A stretch of DNA of 64,000 nucleotides from Saprospiraceae bacterium (GCA_041392805.1 JAWKLJ010000001.1:5578501-5642500); one strand, 5' to 3'; shown: positions 53,213-61,503, counted from the stretch's first letter. Numbers and translations are program-made. Notes: a model not told the origin generated them from the letters alone.

Positions 53213-53806
53213 CTAATCCGGTATTTGTCCAGGGTAGTTTTCCTCAATGGGTTCTACTAATAACACCCTATTATCAATGACATCTACTACCCTGACATGC
53301 ATGCCTGGCCTTAATTCCTGCCCTGCGGTGATCGCTTCTAATTGAAAGGGAGCTTGCGGAAGAGAAATATGTACTTTCCCAAAACCATTGCGATGCGGAG
53401 GGATAGATTTCAACACTTCGCCCGTTTGTTGCATTAAATCCTGGCTGACAATCTTTCCGCCTGATGTGAACCAGGTTTTGATCAGGTATCGCCCTAAAAA
53501 GCTAAGCAGAAAAGCAACTATTGCCGCAATAGCAAAAGAATTGGAGGTAGAAAAACCCACAAAGTCGGTCGTAACCATCGTCCAGCTAAGCAGCGTGAAA
53601 AAAACGAGAATCATTCGCGCATCAAACAGCTGCTTCTTCCAGTCAGTATGACCTTTAGAAGTTGGCCCAGCATCTTGCTCTAGTCCTAGTAGGTGAATTG
53701 CTACCAGCATCACCAACAGCAGACTAGACACAATCGCCATACTCAGGAAAACTTGACTGGTACTGGCCAGCGTTTTCCACCATTCTATCATTAATAATAT
53801 TTTCAT
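53213..53806 (-). CDS. Membrane protein with NfeD-like OB-fold domain
   Basis: About 197 residues from the ATG at 53806 (MKILLMIEWW); the ATG at 53833 would add nine residues. Helices at about 20-42, 65-85 and 90-112, then a C-terminal soluble domain (GEVLKSIPPHRNGFGKVHIS ... LRPGMHVRVVDVIDNRVLLV) whose pattern fits the NfeD/OB-fold. NfeD proteins work with membrane proteases or flotillin-like proteins in membrane organisation; no such gene is adjacent. Function therefore open. Confidence 0.7.
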   Translation of the reverse strand: MKILLMIEWWKTLASTSQVFLSMAIVSSLLLVMLVAIHLLGLEQDAGPTSKGHTDWKKQLFDARMILVFFTLLSWTMVTTDFVGFSTSNSFAIAAIVAFLLSFLGRYLIKTWFTSGGKIVSQDLMQQTGEVLKSIPPHRNGFGKVHISLPQAPFQLEAITAGQELRPGMHVRVVDVIDNRVLLVEPIEENYPGQIPD

Positions 53807-53961
53807 AATTATTGCCTTCCAATCCAGAAGCAAAATAAAATTAAGTTCTCAAATTAAAGAATGGCTTAGACCAAGCGCCTAAGTTTATCGTCTAAAGACA
53901 ACTTATAGCAGAATAAAGAAAAAAGGAAGACAATATAGGGTATAAACTGTAAAGCGCTTAT

Positions 53962-53969
53962 TACCTTTG
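53962..53969 (+). promoter_or_regulatory. -7 box TACCTTTG for prs
   Basis: TACCTTTG matches TAnnTTTG. The start point near 53973 leaves about 40 nt to the ATG at 54014, whereas the first ATG of the frame (53978) would be almost leaderless. This supports 54014. The -33 TTG is missing. Confidence 0.45.
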
Positions 53970-54013
53970 CCCTGACGATGGAACCAAAAACGATACAATC
54001 CACAATCAATAAA

Positions 54014-54946
54014 ATGGTTGAAGTAAAGTTATTTGCAGGAAGAGCTTCTTCCTACTTGGCTGAAAAAATTGCTGATTATTATCAGCAGCCCTTAGGAAAA
54101 CTCCAAATACATCAATTCAGTGATGGTGAAATGCAGCCTGTCATTCAGGAATCTGTTCGGGGAGGTTATGTGTTTTTTATCCAGTCAACTTTTACACCAA
54201 CCGAAAACCTGATGGAGTTATTGCTGATGATTGATGCGGCGAAAAGGGCTTCTGCTGGTTACATTACAGCCGTTATCCCTTATTTTGGCTACGCTCGCCA
54301 GGATCGGAAGGATAAACCCCGGGTGCCTATTTCGGCTAAACTGATCGCCAATCTGCTGCAAGCAGCAGGGACAGATCGGGTCATGACCATGGATTTTCAC
54401 GCAGATCAAATCCAAGGCTTCTTTGATATTCCTGTCGATCACTTAAAAAGTGACGCCATTTATATTCCTTACTTGCAGGAGCAGGACTTGTCTAATGTGA
54501 CCTTTGCTTCGCCAGATGTAGGTGGTGTAAAAAGGGCCCGGACCTATGCCAAACATTTTGAACGGCCCTTGGTGATTTGTGATAAGTACCGAAAACGGGC
54601 CAATGAAGTGGCCGGTATGACCGTCATTGGAGATGTGGAAGGGGCAGATGTGATTTTGGTCGATGACCTTGCTGATACGGCTGGTACACTTTGCCGAGCT
54701 GCCGATATCCTGATGACAAAAGGGGCTAAAAGTGTTAAAGCCATGTGTACGCATCCGGTTTTATCTGGCGATGCCTATAAGAATATCAATAATTCCCAAC
54801 TGTCCGAATTATTGGTCTGTGATACCATCCCCTTGAAGCAGGAATCACCTCGAATCAAATGCCTCTCTACCGCTAAATTGTTCGCTAGAGCCATCAGGAA
54901 TACCCATGAACATCGCTCTATTTCAGCGCTATTTGTCGGTGGATAA
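54014..54946 (+). CDS. prs: Ribose-phosphate pyrophosphokinase
   Basis: About 310 residues from the ATG at 54014 (MVEVKLFAGRASSYLAE), the usual family start and length. It makes PRPP from ribose 5-phosphate and ATP for nucleotide, histidine and tryptophan synthesis. Visible motifs: the ATP-binding flexible loop region ARQDRKDKPRVPIS near 92, HADQIQGFFDIPVDH near 128 (metal binding), and the PRPP-binding VDDLADTAGTL near 218. The catalytic-loop sequence KRARTYAKHFERPLVICDKYR carries the essential lysine/arginine pair in a form slightly different from the E. coli enzyme. Followed by rplY after 160 bp, as in many Bacteroidota. Confidence 0.95.
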   Translation: MVEVKLFAGRASSYLAEKIADYYQQPLGKLQIHQFSDGEMQPVIQESVRGGYVFFIQSTFTPTENLMELLLMIDAAKRASAGYITAVIPYFGYARQDRKDKPRVPISAKLIANLLQAAGTDRVMTMDFHADQIQGFFDIPVDHLKSDAIYIPYLQEQDLSNVTFASPDVGGVKRARTYAKHFERPLVICDKYRKRANEVAGMTVIGDVEGADVILVDDLADTAGTLCRAADILMTKGAKSVKAMCTHPVLSGDAYKNINNSQLSELLVCDTIPLKQESPRIKCLSTAKLFARAIRNTHEHRSISALFVGG

Positions 54947-55008
54947 ACCTAAGGGATGGTGAAATAATAAATGATGCTCAAAAAATATTGGGATTTTCAC
55001 TACTATTT

Positions 55009-55039
55009 TTGAGATAATATTATAAAATAGCTATCTTTG
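55009..55039 (+). promoter_or_regulatory. Promoter of rplY
   Basis: TTG at 55009-55011, a 20-nt spacer and TATCTTTG at 55032-55039 fit the Bacteroidota pattern well. The start point near 55043 gives a leader of about 67 nt before the ATG at 55110, long enough for ribosomal-protein feedback, though no structure is obvious. Confidence 0.6.
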
Positions 55040-55109
55040 CGTGCCTTTTTAAAAAGGATTGGCTCTTTGGGGCTTGAAAAGGCTAGATAAACGATAAAAT
55101 ATTTTAACA

Positions 55110-55703
55110 ATGGAAATAATTGCCATAAAAGGACAAGTGCGATCTGATCTAGGGAAAAAAGCCACTAAGGCAGTTCGTAAAGAAGGCTTGGTACCTTGCG
55201 TTATGTATGGAGGGAAAGCGGTTTTTCACTTTGCTATTGATCCTTCTGAGGTTAAAACCCTTATTTATTCCCCGGATTTTAGATTGGTGGAGATTGATAT
55301 TGAAGGAACGAAATATAAATGTATTGTAAAAGATGCTCAGTTCCACCCCGTTTATGATACGCTGGTGCACCTGGATTTTCTAAGATTGGTGGATGGCCAC
55401 AAAGTGAATGTAGAAATTCCTGTGAGTTTTCACGGATCTTCACCTGGTATTAAATTGGGTGGAAAACTCCAACAAAACTTGCGCCGCGTTAAAATCAAAA
55501 CAACGCCTGAGAAATTGGTTGGTGTGCTAACTTTGGATATTTCTAACTTGGACTTGGGGCAATCTATTCGAGTGAGAGACATCGATGTGGTTGAAGGTGT
55601 AGAGATTCTGAGCCCTCCAAGTACGCCGGTTGCAACCATTGAAATCCCACGTGCATTGCGTAGTGCTGCCACTGCCGCCGCTGCTACTACTGGGAAAAAA
55701 TAG
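55110..55703 (+). CDS. rplY: 50S ribosomal protein bL25 (CTC/TL5 form)
   Basis: 197 residues, the two-domain CTC form: an N-terminal 5S-rRNA-binding domain (AIKGQVRSDLGKKATKAVRK ... GLVPCVMYGG ... HFAIDPSEVKTLIY) and the C-terminal TL5 domain (NVEIPVSFHGSSPGIKLGG ... VRDIDVVEGVEILSPPSTPV). It ends with an alanine-threonine-lysine tail (ATAAAATTGKK). It binds 5S rRNA in the large subunit. Its own promoter and a clean terminator enclose it. Confidence 0.95.
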   Translation: MEIIAIKGQVRSDLGKKATKAVRKEGLVPCVMYGGKAVFHFAIDPSEVKTLIYSPDFRLVEIDIEGTKYKCIVKDAQFHPVYDTLVHLDFLRLVDGHKVNVEIPVSFHGSSPGIKLGGKLQQNLRRVKIKTTPEKLVGVLTLDISNLDLGQSIRVRDIDVVEGVEILSPPSTPVATIEIPRALRSAATAAAATTGKK

Positions 55704-55735
55704 ATCTGAAGAAAAAAAATATTCTTAATAATATG

Positions 55736-55771
55736 GAGAGGCGATTACCTTTATTCGCCTCTCTTTCTATT
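55736..55771 (+). terminator. Rho-independent terminator after rplY
   Basis: GAGAGGCGA (55736-55744) pairs perfectly with TCGCCTCTC (55755-55763), loop 10 nt, followed by TTTCTATTTTT. The U-tract region also reads TATTTTTG (55768-55775), a possible -7 box for the omega-amidase gene at 55780. Confidence 0.8.
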
Positions 55772-55779
55772 TTTGCCCT

Positions 55780-56550
55780 ATGAAAGTTACCTTACTTCAA
55801 ACAGACCTGGTTTGGGAGGATAAAAGGGCAAACCTCCAACGCATTGAGCAGCACCTCTCAACCATTGACTCCGCTACCGAGTTGCTCATTTTACCCGAAA
55901 TGTTTACCACAGGCTTCACAATGAATCCCCGCCCTGTTGCCGAAGCAATGGATGGCCCAACGATCCAATGGTTGCAGAAAACAGCGATGACATTGGATGC
56001 TGCTGTAACGGGGAGTTTTGTGGCCAAAGAGGATGGTCATTATTTTAATCGACTCATCTGGATGCAGCCCGATGGACATTATCAATGGTATGACAAGCGG
56101 CACCGCTTTACCCTGGCCGGTGAGCACGAACATTATCAGGCCGGTAAACAACAATTATTGGTGGAATGGAAAGGATGGAAAATTTGTCCCTTAATCTGCT
56201 ATGACCTACGCTTCCCCGTGTGGAGTAGAAACACCGCCTCCTACGACCTGCTCCTATATGTTGCGAATTGGCCGGAGCGCCGACGCCACCATTGGCAAAG
56301 CCTGCTCGTCGCCAGAGCCATCGAAAACCAAGCCTATACTATCGGCGTGAATCGAGTTGGATTGGATGGCAATGAAGTGAAATATTCCGGCGACTCCTGT
56401 CTGATCGATTATGCTGGGGAAACAAGGGTGAAACTCGGATTTCAAGAGGCTTCCATCACCGTGAAACTAGATAAAACCAGCCAGCAGGACTTCCGTAAGA
56501 AATTTGCTTTTCTGGAAGATCGGGATCAGTTTGACTTACGCGTTAACTAA
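55780..56550 (+). CDS. Nitrilase-superfamily omega-amidase (YafV/Nit2-like)
   Basis: 256 residues with the catalytic triad of the carbon-nitrogen hydrolases: Glu in LPEMFTTGF near 41, Lys in YDKRHRF near 107, and Cys in ICYDLRFPVW near 144. The GFTMNP and FNRLIWMQPDG motifs match the YafV/Nit2 branch, which clears alpha-ketoglutaramate and ketosuccinamate (2-oxoacid amides), or repairs metabolites. The ATG is very close to the rplY terminator. The last codons overlap the argH stop by 15 bp; the two genes converge. Confidence 0.88.
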   Translation: MKVTLLQTDLVWEDKRANLQRIEQHLSTIDSATELLILPEMFTTGFTMNPRPVAEAMDGPTIQWLQKTAMTLDAAVTGSFVAKEDGHYFNRLIWMQPDGHYQWYDKRHRFTLAGEHEHYQAGKQQLLVEWKGWKICPLICYDLRFPVWSRNTASYDLLLYVANWPERRRHHWQSLLVARAIENQAYTIGVNRVGLDGNEVKYSGDSCLIDYAGETRVKLGFQEASITVKLDKTSQQDFRKKFAFLEDRDQFDLRVN

Positions 56551-57870
56551 TGCTTCGATCTTCTCATCTACCGCCTCAAACTTAAAACCAGACAATACAT
56601 TCATCCATTTTTCTCGAATTTCTGGCAGACAAAGGTTTCCCAAACTGCCCTCATGGGTATGGTGTATTTCTTTTTGTGGTTGAAAAGACCCATCGGCAAT
56701 TTGTCCGCCAATGATTTTGTAAGCATCTCGAAAAGGGGTTCCTGCCAACACTTCTCTATTGACCTCTTCTACACTATATAAATAGCGGTATTTTTCGTCA
56801 TCCAGGATGTTGGCTTTGATTTGGATATGTTGCAGGGCAAAAATGCTCATGCCAATGCAATCCTTGAGGGTGTGAATAGCCGGGAAAATGACCTCCTTCA
56901 ACAATTGAAATTCCCGGTGATAACCCGAGGGCAGATTGGTCGTCAGTAGACTAACTTGAGCGGGCAAGGAAGCCAGTTGATTGCAACGTCCCCGAATAAT
57001 TTCAAATACATCGGGGTTTTTCTTGTGAGGCATAATGCTCGAACCCGTGGTGAGCTCATCCGGAAAGGCAATGAAACCAAAGTTCTGATTGATAAATAAG
57101 CAAATATCCATGGCCATCTTACCTAGGGTATGAGCTGTTGCTGCCAAGGAAAAAGCCATGAACAATTCGCTTTTGCCCCGCCCCATTTGCGCATGGACAA
57201 CGTTGTAGTTGAGATCACCAAAGCCTAATAGTGCGGTGGTCAGGGTTCGATTTAAGGGAAAAGAAGAACCATAACCAGCCGCTGAGCCCAAAGGGTTTTG
57301 ATTGATGATCTTATAAGTGCTTTGCCATTGTTGCAGATCGTCCACCAGGCTCTCAGCATAGGCGCCAAACCAAAGGCCAAAAGAGGAAACCATCGCCACT
57401 TGCAGGTGAGTGTAGCCCGGCATCAACTTTTCCTTGTGTTGTGCCGACAACAGCATTAGGCAGTCAAACAATTGTTGAATATACTGCACTAAATCTCTGA
57501 TTTCGGCTCGCAAAAAGAGCTTTAAATCCACTAAGACCTGGTCATTCCTTGAGCGGCCACTGTGTATTTTTTTGCCAACTTCCCCCAACTCCTTGGTCAG
57601 CCAGTGCTCTACCTGAGAGTGAACGTCTTCGATGCCATCTTCTATGACAAAGTCGCCGGCTATGACGCTTAGGTATAGCTTTTTAAGTGCCGCTTCTAAT
57701 TGTGTGAGTTCTGCTTCCTCCAACAGCCCAATTTCACAAAGCATCTTTATATGCGCCAAAGACCCCTGAATGTCATATGGCGCAAGTTCCAAGTCCAATT
57801 CCCTGTCCTTTCCTACGGTAAATCGCTCTATTTCCTGATTTACCTGATAATTTTTTTGCCAAAGCTTCAT
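56536..57870 (-). CDS. argH: Argininosuccinate lyase
   Basis: 444 residues of the fumarase/aspartase superfamily. The signature loop GSSIMPHKKNPD near 280 carries the catalytic serine, SGRSRNDQ is near 105, and HSQVEHWL and TPGYTHLQ-type (MPGYTHLQVAM) motifs provide the histidine residues. It cleaves argininosuccinate to arginine and fumarate, the last step of the pathway. Last gene of the minus-strand arginine cluster but separated from the M20 deacylase by a 396-bp repeat-filled gap, so it may have its own promoter. Its 3' end overlaps the omega-amidase by 15 bp. Confidence 0.95.
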   Translation of the reverse strand: MKLWQKNYQVNQEIERFTVGKDRELDLELAPYDIQGSLAHIKMLCEIGLLEEAELTQLEAALKKLYLSVIAGDFVIEDGIEDVHSQVEHWLTKELGEVGKKIHSGRSRNDQVLVDLKLFLRAEIRDLVQYIQQLFDCLMLLSAQHKEKLMPGYTHLQVAMVSSFGLWFGAYAESLVDDLQQWQSTYKIINQNPLGSAAGYGSSFPLNRTLTTALLGFGDLNYNVVHAQMGRGKSELFMAFSLAATAHTLGKMAMDICLFINQNFGFIAFPDELTTGSSIMPHKKNPDVFEIIRGRCNQLASLPAQVSLLTTNLPSGYHREFQLLKEVIFPAIHTLKDCIGMSIFALQHIQIKANILDDEKYRYLYSVEEVNREVLAGTPFRDAYKIIGGQIADGSFQPQKEIHHTHEGSLGNLCLPEIREKWMNVLSGFKFEAVDEKIEALVNA

Positions 57871-57968
57871 ATCGGTGGTTTAATCAAAATGTCAATGTTA
57901 ATCAAAATCAAAATCCCCGCCCGCCAGAATACGCTGGCGGCAGACCTGCTGGCTCAACCAACGGTGAA

Positions 57969-58040
57969 TATATGGCATACCTAACGGCATGCTACGGGCT
58001 TTTTGCGCCTTTTTCTACCGATGGGAAATCCCTAGTGGGA
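57969..58040 (+). repeat. TATGGCATACC repeat family, copy 3
   Basis: Reads ATATGGCATACCTAACGGCA, then GCTACGGGCTTTTTGCGCCT, then GATGGGAAATCCCTAGTGGG. Nearly identical to the inverted copy at 45222-45291 and related to 62-130. Small open frames starting at its ATG are a consequence of the repeat. Confidence 0.65.
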
Positions 58041-58050
58041 TTTTTTGGGG

Positions 58051-58146
58051 TCAAATTCAATGTCAAATTCAATGTCAAATTCAATGTCAAATTCAATGTC
58101 AAATTCAATATCAAATTCAATGTCAAATTCAATGTCAAATTCAATG
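58051..58146 (+). repeat. 12-bp tandem array, eight units
   Basis: Eight consecutive units of TCAAATTCAATG, with a single change (the fifth unit ends ATA). It is the tail module of the inverted composite repeat to its right. There are no spacers, so it is not a CRISPR array. Confidence 0.9.
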
Positions 58147-58222
58147 GCGGCTGTGTTGTTGGGGCTTGCCCCACCCCTCCACTACCTCTCCACCTCCAAT
58201 AACTCCCCGTCCAAAAAAAAAC
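58147..58222 (-). repeat. Composite repeat, inverted copy
   Basis: Read on the minus strand: T9-GGACGGGGAGTTATTGGAGG and further GGAGG units (module 1), then TGGGGCAAGCCCCAACAACA and CAGCCGCC (module 2), then the 12-bp array (module 3). The module order is the same as at 49183-49550. Confidence 0.65.
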
Positions 58223-58266
58223 TGAGCCCCGTTCGCATAAACCCGAATACCCAGCTATCCTTTCAA

Positions 58267-59340
58267 TCAAATTTCCCCTTCCTTTATCATGGACAATAAG
58301 GCAATATATTTCTCAATGCCCTCCTCAATTTCAGAAAACCGAATAAATTCATCAGCGGTGTGCGATCGGGCGGAATCCCCCGGACCAATTTTCAAACTTT
58401 GGAAAGGCATCAGCGCCTGATCAGAAAGGGTAGGGGAGCCATAATAAGGCCAATTTAGTGAAAGGCCATGTTGCACTACGGGGTGATCGATTGAAATACC
58501 CGAGGAATTTAGTCTAAAGGACCGCGCGGTCAGGACCGACTGCAATTGGGATTGTAAGTATTCAAAAACTTCTTCGTTGGTATAGTGCTCATTGGTTCGT
58601 ACATCAATGACAAATTTGCAGCGGTCAGGTACAACATTGTGCTGGGTACCTGCTTCGATTTGGGTAACGGTCATTTTGATAGGCCCCAATAGGTCGGAAA
58701 TTTTAGGGAATTGAAAGGAACGAATCCATTGAATATCTTCTAAGGCCTTGTAAAGGGCATTTTCTCCCTCATTCCGGGCCGCATGTCCCGAAACCCCATG
58801 TGCTTCTCCATCAATCACCATTAAGCCTTTTTCGGCAATGGCCATTTCCATTTTAGTAGGCTCGCCAACGATGCCCAAGGCAATAGGGCCCAGGTCAGGA
58901 AGTAAGGCGGCTATCCCATTTTTGCCGGATATTTCTTCTTCCGCAGTGGCGGCCAGTAGCAGGTTAAAAGGCAATTGTTCCTGTTGATAAAAATGTAGAA
59001 AAGTAGCGATCAGCGAAACCAAGGGGCCTCCCGCATCATTACTGCCCAAACCATAAAGTGTTTCGCCTTCAACGCCAGGGTGAAAGGGATCACGTATCCA
59101 ACCTTGAGCCGGTTTTACGGTGTCATGATGAGAATTCAACAGTAAACTAGGCTTGCCAGATTGCCAATGCGCATTTTGGGCCCATACATTGTTACCTAAT
59201 CGCCTCGCCAGCACTCCCCTGGATTGCAAAAAAACTTGGATCAAGTCAGCCGTCTGCGCCTCTTCCCTGGAAAAAGAAGGGGTGGCGATGAGTTGTTTTA
59301 GCAAATCAATAGCTTCCTTGGTCCGTTCTGGTATCGTCAT
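58267..59340 (-). CDS. M20-family deacylase of the arginine pathway (acylcitrulline deacylase)
   Basis: 357 residues of the M20/ArgE family of two-zinc peptidases. Metal ligands: LNSHHDTVKPA (His, Asp near 70), SNDAGGPL (Asp near 101), AEEEISGKNG (Glu near 132-134), and a late His in GDSARSHTADE. It removes the N-acyl group; in clusters with an N-acylornithine carbamoyltransferase the substrate is N-acetyl- or N-succinyl-citrulline rather than acetylornithine. It ends 31 bp from the end of argB upstream and is likely in the same transcript. Whether acetyl or succinyl is used follows from the carbamoyltransferase residue discussed there. Confidence 0.85.
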   Translation of the reverse strand: MTIPERTKEAIDLLKQLIATPSFSREEAQTADLIQVFLQSRGVLARRLGNNVWAQNAHWQSGKPSLLLNSHHDTVKPAQGWIRDPFHPGVEGETLYGLGSNDAGGPLVSLIATFLHFYQQEQLPFNLLLAATAEEEISGKNGIAALLPDLGPIALGIVGEPTKMEMAIAEKGLMVIDGEAHGVSGHAARNEGENALYKALEDIQWIRSFQFPKISDLLGPIKMTVTQIEAGTQHNVVPDRCKFVIDVRTNEHYTNEEVFEYLQSQLQSVLTARSFRLNSSGISIDHPVVQHGLSLNWPYYGSPTLSDQALMPFQSLKIGPGDSARSHTADEFIRFSEIEEGIEKYIALLSMIKEGEI

Positions 59341-59371
59341 ATTAATGCTTCGAATCTTTTTTTATTTCCTA

Positions 59372-60151
59372 TCAGCTCCACTCAATCTTGGTCGCCGTCC
59401 TCGCCTTTAGCGCCTGCAAATGGCCAATCCACACCGCGGAAACCCCTTTTTGGAGGGCATCGAAGGCATTGTCTAACTTGGGCAACATGCCACCAGATAT
59501 GGCACCTGAGGTTTTGTAATGGTCATATAAGGCGGGTGTCAGCAATGAAATGACCGTATCATCGCGATCTGGATCTGTCATCACTCCTGCCTTTTCAAAA
59601 CAAAATTGCAATTGGACATCATATCCTTTAGCCATCGCAGTGGCTAGACGGGAGGCAATGGTATCTGCATTGGTATTGAGTAATTGGCCCATTGCATCGT
59701 GGGTAATCGCACAAAAGGCAGGGCAATAGCCCAGGTCGAGCAGCTGTTGAATCGCGGCACCATTGATGGTATCGATATCTCCCGCAAAGCCATAATCATG
59801 GGTGGTGACCACCCGTTTATGAGCCTTGATAAGGTTGCCGTCGGCGCCCGTCAGCCCCAAAGCATTGCAGCCCATCGCCTGCAGCAGGCTCACCACTTTT
59901 TTATTCACCAAGCCCGCATACACCATGGTCACGACTTCCAAGGTGGCCGCATCGGTGATTCTGCGGCCATTGAGCATCTGCGGTTCGATGTCCAGGGCGC
60001 GAATGAGGACATCGGCCTGCTTGCCGCCACCGTGGACGAGTATTTTGGCGCCTGCTATGCCTGCAAAATAGCTTAAGGCTGCTTTGAGCTGGTCATCTAC
60101 TTCCAGCACTTTTCCGCCAATTTTTAAAATAGTAAGTGTGGGTCGATGCAT
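59372..60151 (-). CDS. argB: Acetylglutamate kinase family (ArgB)
   Basis: 259 residues, amino-acid kinase fold. ATP/phosphate loop KIGGKVLEV (Lys10 region), HGGGKQADVLIRAL near 40, the GLTGADGNLIKA region, and ITNADTIA-like LLNTNADTIASRLA near 167. It phosphorylates the acylated glutamate. No N-terminal helix as in the arginine-inhibited forms, so feedback control through that route is unlikely. 12 bp after the carbamoyltransferase gene; co-transcribed. In Bacteroides relatives the natural acyl group may be succinyl. Confidence 0.93.
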   Translation of the reverse strand: MHRPTLTILKIGGKVLEVDDQLKAALSYFAGIAGAKILVHGGGKQADVLIRALDIEPQMLNGRRITDAATLEVVTMVYAGLVNKKVVSLLQAMGCNALGLTGADGNLIKAHKRVVTTHDYGFAGDIDTINGAAIQQLLDLGYCPAFCAITHDAMGQLLNTNADTIASRLATAMAKGYDVQLQFCFEKAGVMTDPDRDDTVISLLTPALYDHYKTSGAISGGMLPKLDNAFDALQKGVSAVWIGHLQALKARTATKIEWS

Positions 60152-60163
60152 TTTACGTTTTAT

Positions 60164-61108
60164 TTATAACACACTTAAAAGCTGATGAAGTACCGCTTGT
60201 GCCGCAAAAGTCCGATTATTGGCTTGTTGAATAACCAAAGAGGCCTCGCTATCCAGTACGCCATCAGCGACCACTACATTTCGGCGGACAGGCAGGCAGT
60301 GCATAAACTTACCTTGATCTGTCAGTGCCATTTTTTCTGGTGTGATCATCCAACTGCTATCTGTAGATAAAATTTGGCCATATTTTTCGAAAGAAGACCA
60401 ATTCTTCGCATAAACAAAGTCAGCCCCTTCGAAGGCTTTCCGCTGGTTGTACTCCAAGGTAACTCCTTCGCTAAAACGAGGCGCCAATTCATAACCCGGC
60501 GGGTGGGTAATGACGAGTTCTGCCTCCGTTTGCCGGACCCATTCTATGAAGGAATTACTCACGGCCTGAGGGAGTGCTCTTGGATGTGGCGCCCAACTTA
60601 GCACCACCTTGGGACGAGCTTTGGTTTTGTGCTCTTCGATCGTAATGAGGTCGGCTAGTGATTGCAAGGGATGGCGAATAGCGGACTCCAGGCTAATGAT
60701 AGGAACCGAAGCAAATCGCATAAACTGGTGCAATACAAAATCGCTATAATCGCGTTCCTTATCGGTCAAAGAGGGGAAGGTCCGAATGCCTATAATATCT
60801 GCATACTGGCTAACAACGGCAGCCGCTTCGCGAATGTGCTCTGCCTTATCCAGGTTCATGACGGCCCCATCTTCAAACTCCAGTTGCCAGCCTTCCCCGG
60901 CATTCATATTGATGACCGACATGCCGAGGTTTAGCCCCGCTTTTTCTGTGCTTAGGCGGGTGCGAAGGCTTGGATTAAAAAATAAAAGGACAAGTGTTTT
61001 GCCTTTACCCAGGGTTTCGTACTGCAATGGATTCGCCTTCAGGGCAAGCCCTTTTCGGATAAGCCCACTTAAATCTTGCACATCAGCTACTGATTCGAAT
61101 TGTTGCAT
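60164..61108 (-). CDS. N-acylornithine carbamoyltransferase (SOTCase/AOTCase class)
   Basis: 314 residues. Carbamoyl-phosphate loop FFNPSLRTRLSTEKAG near 43-58, HPLQSLADLITIEEHK, and the family-specific HCLPVRRN loop are all present, and the enzyme aligns far better with the acylornithine class than with ordinary ArgF. It carbamoylates N-acetyl- or N-succinyl-ornithine. The residue that sets the choice is in DKAEHIREA: Ala89 where Xanthomonas AOTCase has Glu92 and Bacteroides SOTCase has Pro90. A small non-acidic residue there is expected to favour N-succinylornithine; the alignment is by eye from memory. 395 bp after argD. Confidence 0.9.
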   Translation of the reverse strand: MQQFESVADVQDLSGLIRKGLALKANPLQYETLGKGKTLVLLFFNPSLRTRLSTEKAGLNLGMSVINMNAGEGWQLEFEDGAVMNLDKAEHIREAAAVVSQYADIIGIRTFPSLTDKERDYSDFVLHQFMRFASVPIISLESAIRHPLQSLADLITIEEHKTKARPKVVLSWAPHPRALPQAVSNSFIEWVRQTEAELVITHPPGYELAPRFSEGVTLEYNQRKAFEGADFVYAKNWSSFEKYGQILSTDSSWMITPEKMALTDQGKFMHCLPVRRNVVVADGVLDSEASLVIQQANNRTFAAQAVLHQLLSVL

Positions 61109-61503
61109 TTTTTCTTAGTTAGCGTGAGGTTGAGCGTCTATTCCCAATTTGTCTTGGCTAACCAGGCATTTACAAGGATGCTTGGCAACAAGATTTGCTT
61201 TTCCACCTTTTCGCGGGAAAAGGTGGAGCCAAAACCGCCGCCTGACGCAGATTGGGCTAAAACAGTCTTCCACTACGTTGCACAAAAAGAAACTCGCCAT
61301 TGGGTTTGGGTGATCACTTAAACATTGTTGATTGTCAATTGTTTATAGCTGATCCTGGTTGCTTCGAAGCTCAAACAGTTTTTTGTGCGGGCACTCGCTC
61401 TTTGGTCCACTGGACCAAGCCATCCCAGTCTTCGTTTCAGACTGTTTTTTAACGCCGAATCTGCTAATGGCGGACTCCTTCATCGCAAACCTCACGTTAG
61501 TTA
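61109..61503. other. Insertion-like gap inside the arginine cluster (carbamoyltransferase/argD)
   Basis: 395 bp without a supported gene. The boundaries look like terminal repeats: 61116-61131 and 61488-61503 match as inverted repeats at 13 of 16 positions (both with CGTGAGGTT). Inside, TCCACCTTTTC (61202-61212) pairs perfectly with 61217-61227 to give an 11-bp hairpin with a GCGG loop. Possibly a decayed small mobile element. Confidence 0.45.

Larger units (their letters stand above)
57871..58266. other. Repeat-filled gap inside the arginine cluster (argH/deacylase)
   Basis: 396 bp made almost wholly of repeats: an AATCAAAATCAAAATCC string next to the argH start, the segment GCCAGAATACGCTGGCGG (57921-57938, a near dyad), the TATGGCATACC repeat, the 12-bp array and the composite repeat modules. 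No gene is supported. Confidence 0.6.

Noticed and set aside
58051..58146. Possible CRISPR array
   Set aside because: Units are 12 bp, directly adjacent and without spacers; no cas genes are present.
57972..58299. Several overlapping frames starting MAYLTACYG or with SNSMSNSMSN repeats
   Set aside because: They lie in the TATGGCATACC repeat and the 12-bp array. The frame after MAYLTACYG is not conserved between the copies, so the DNA and not a protein is being copied.
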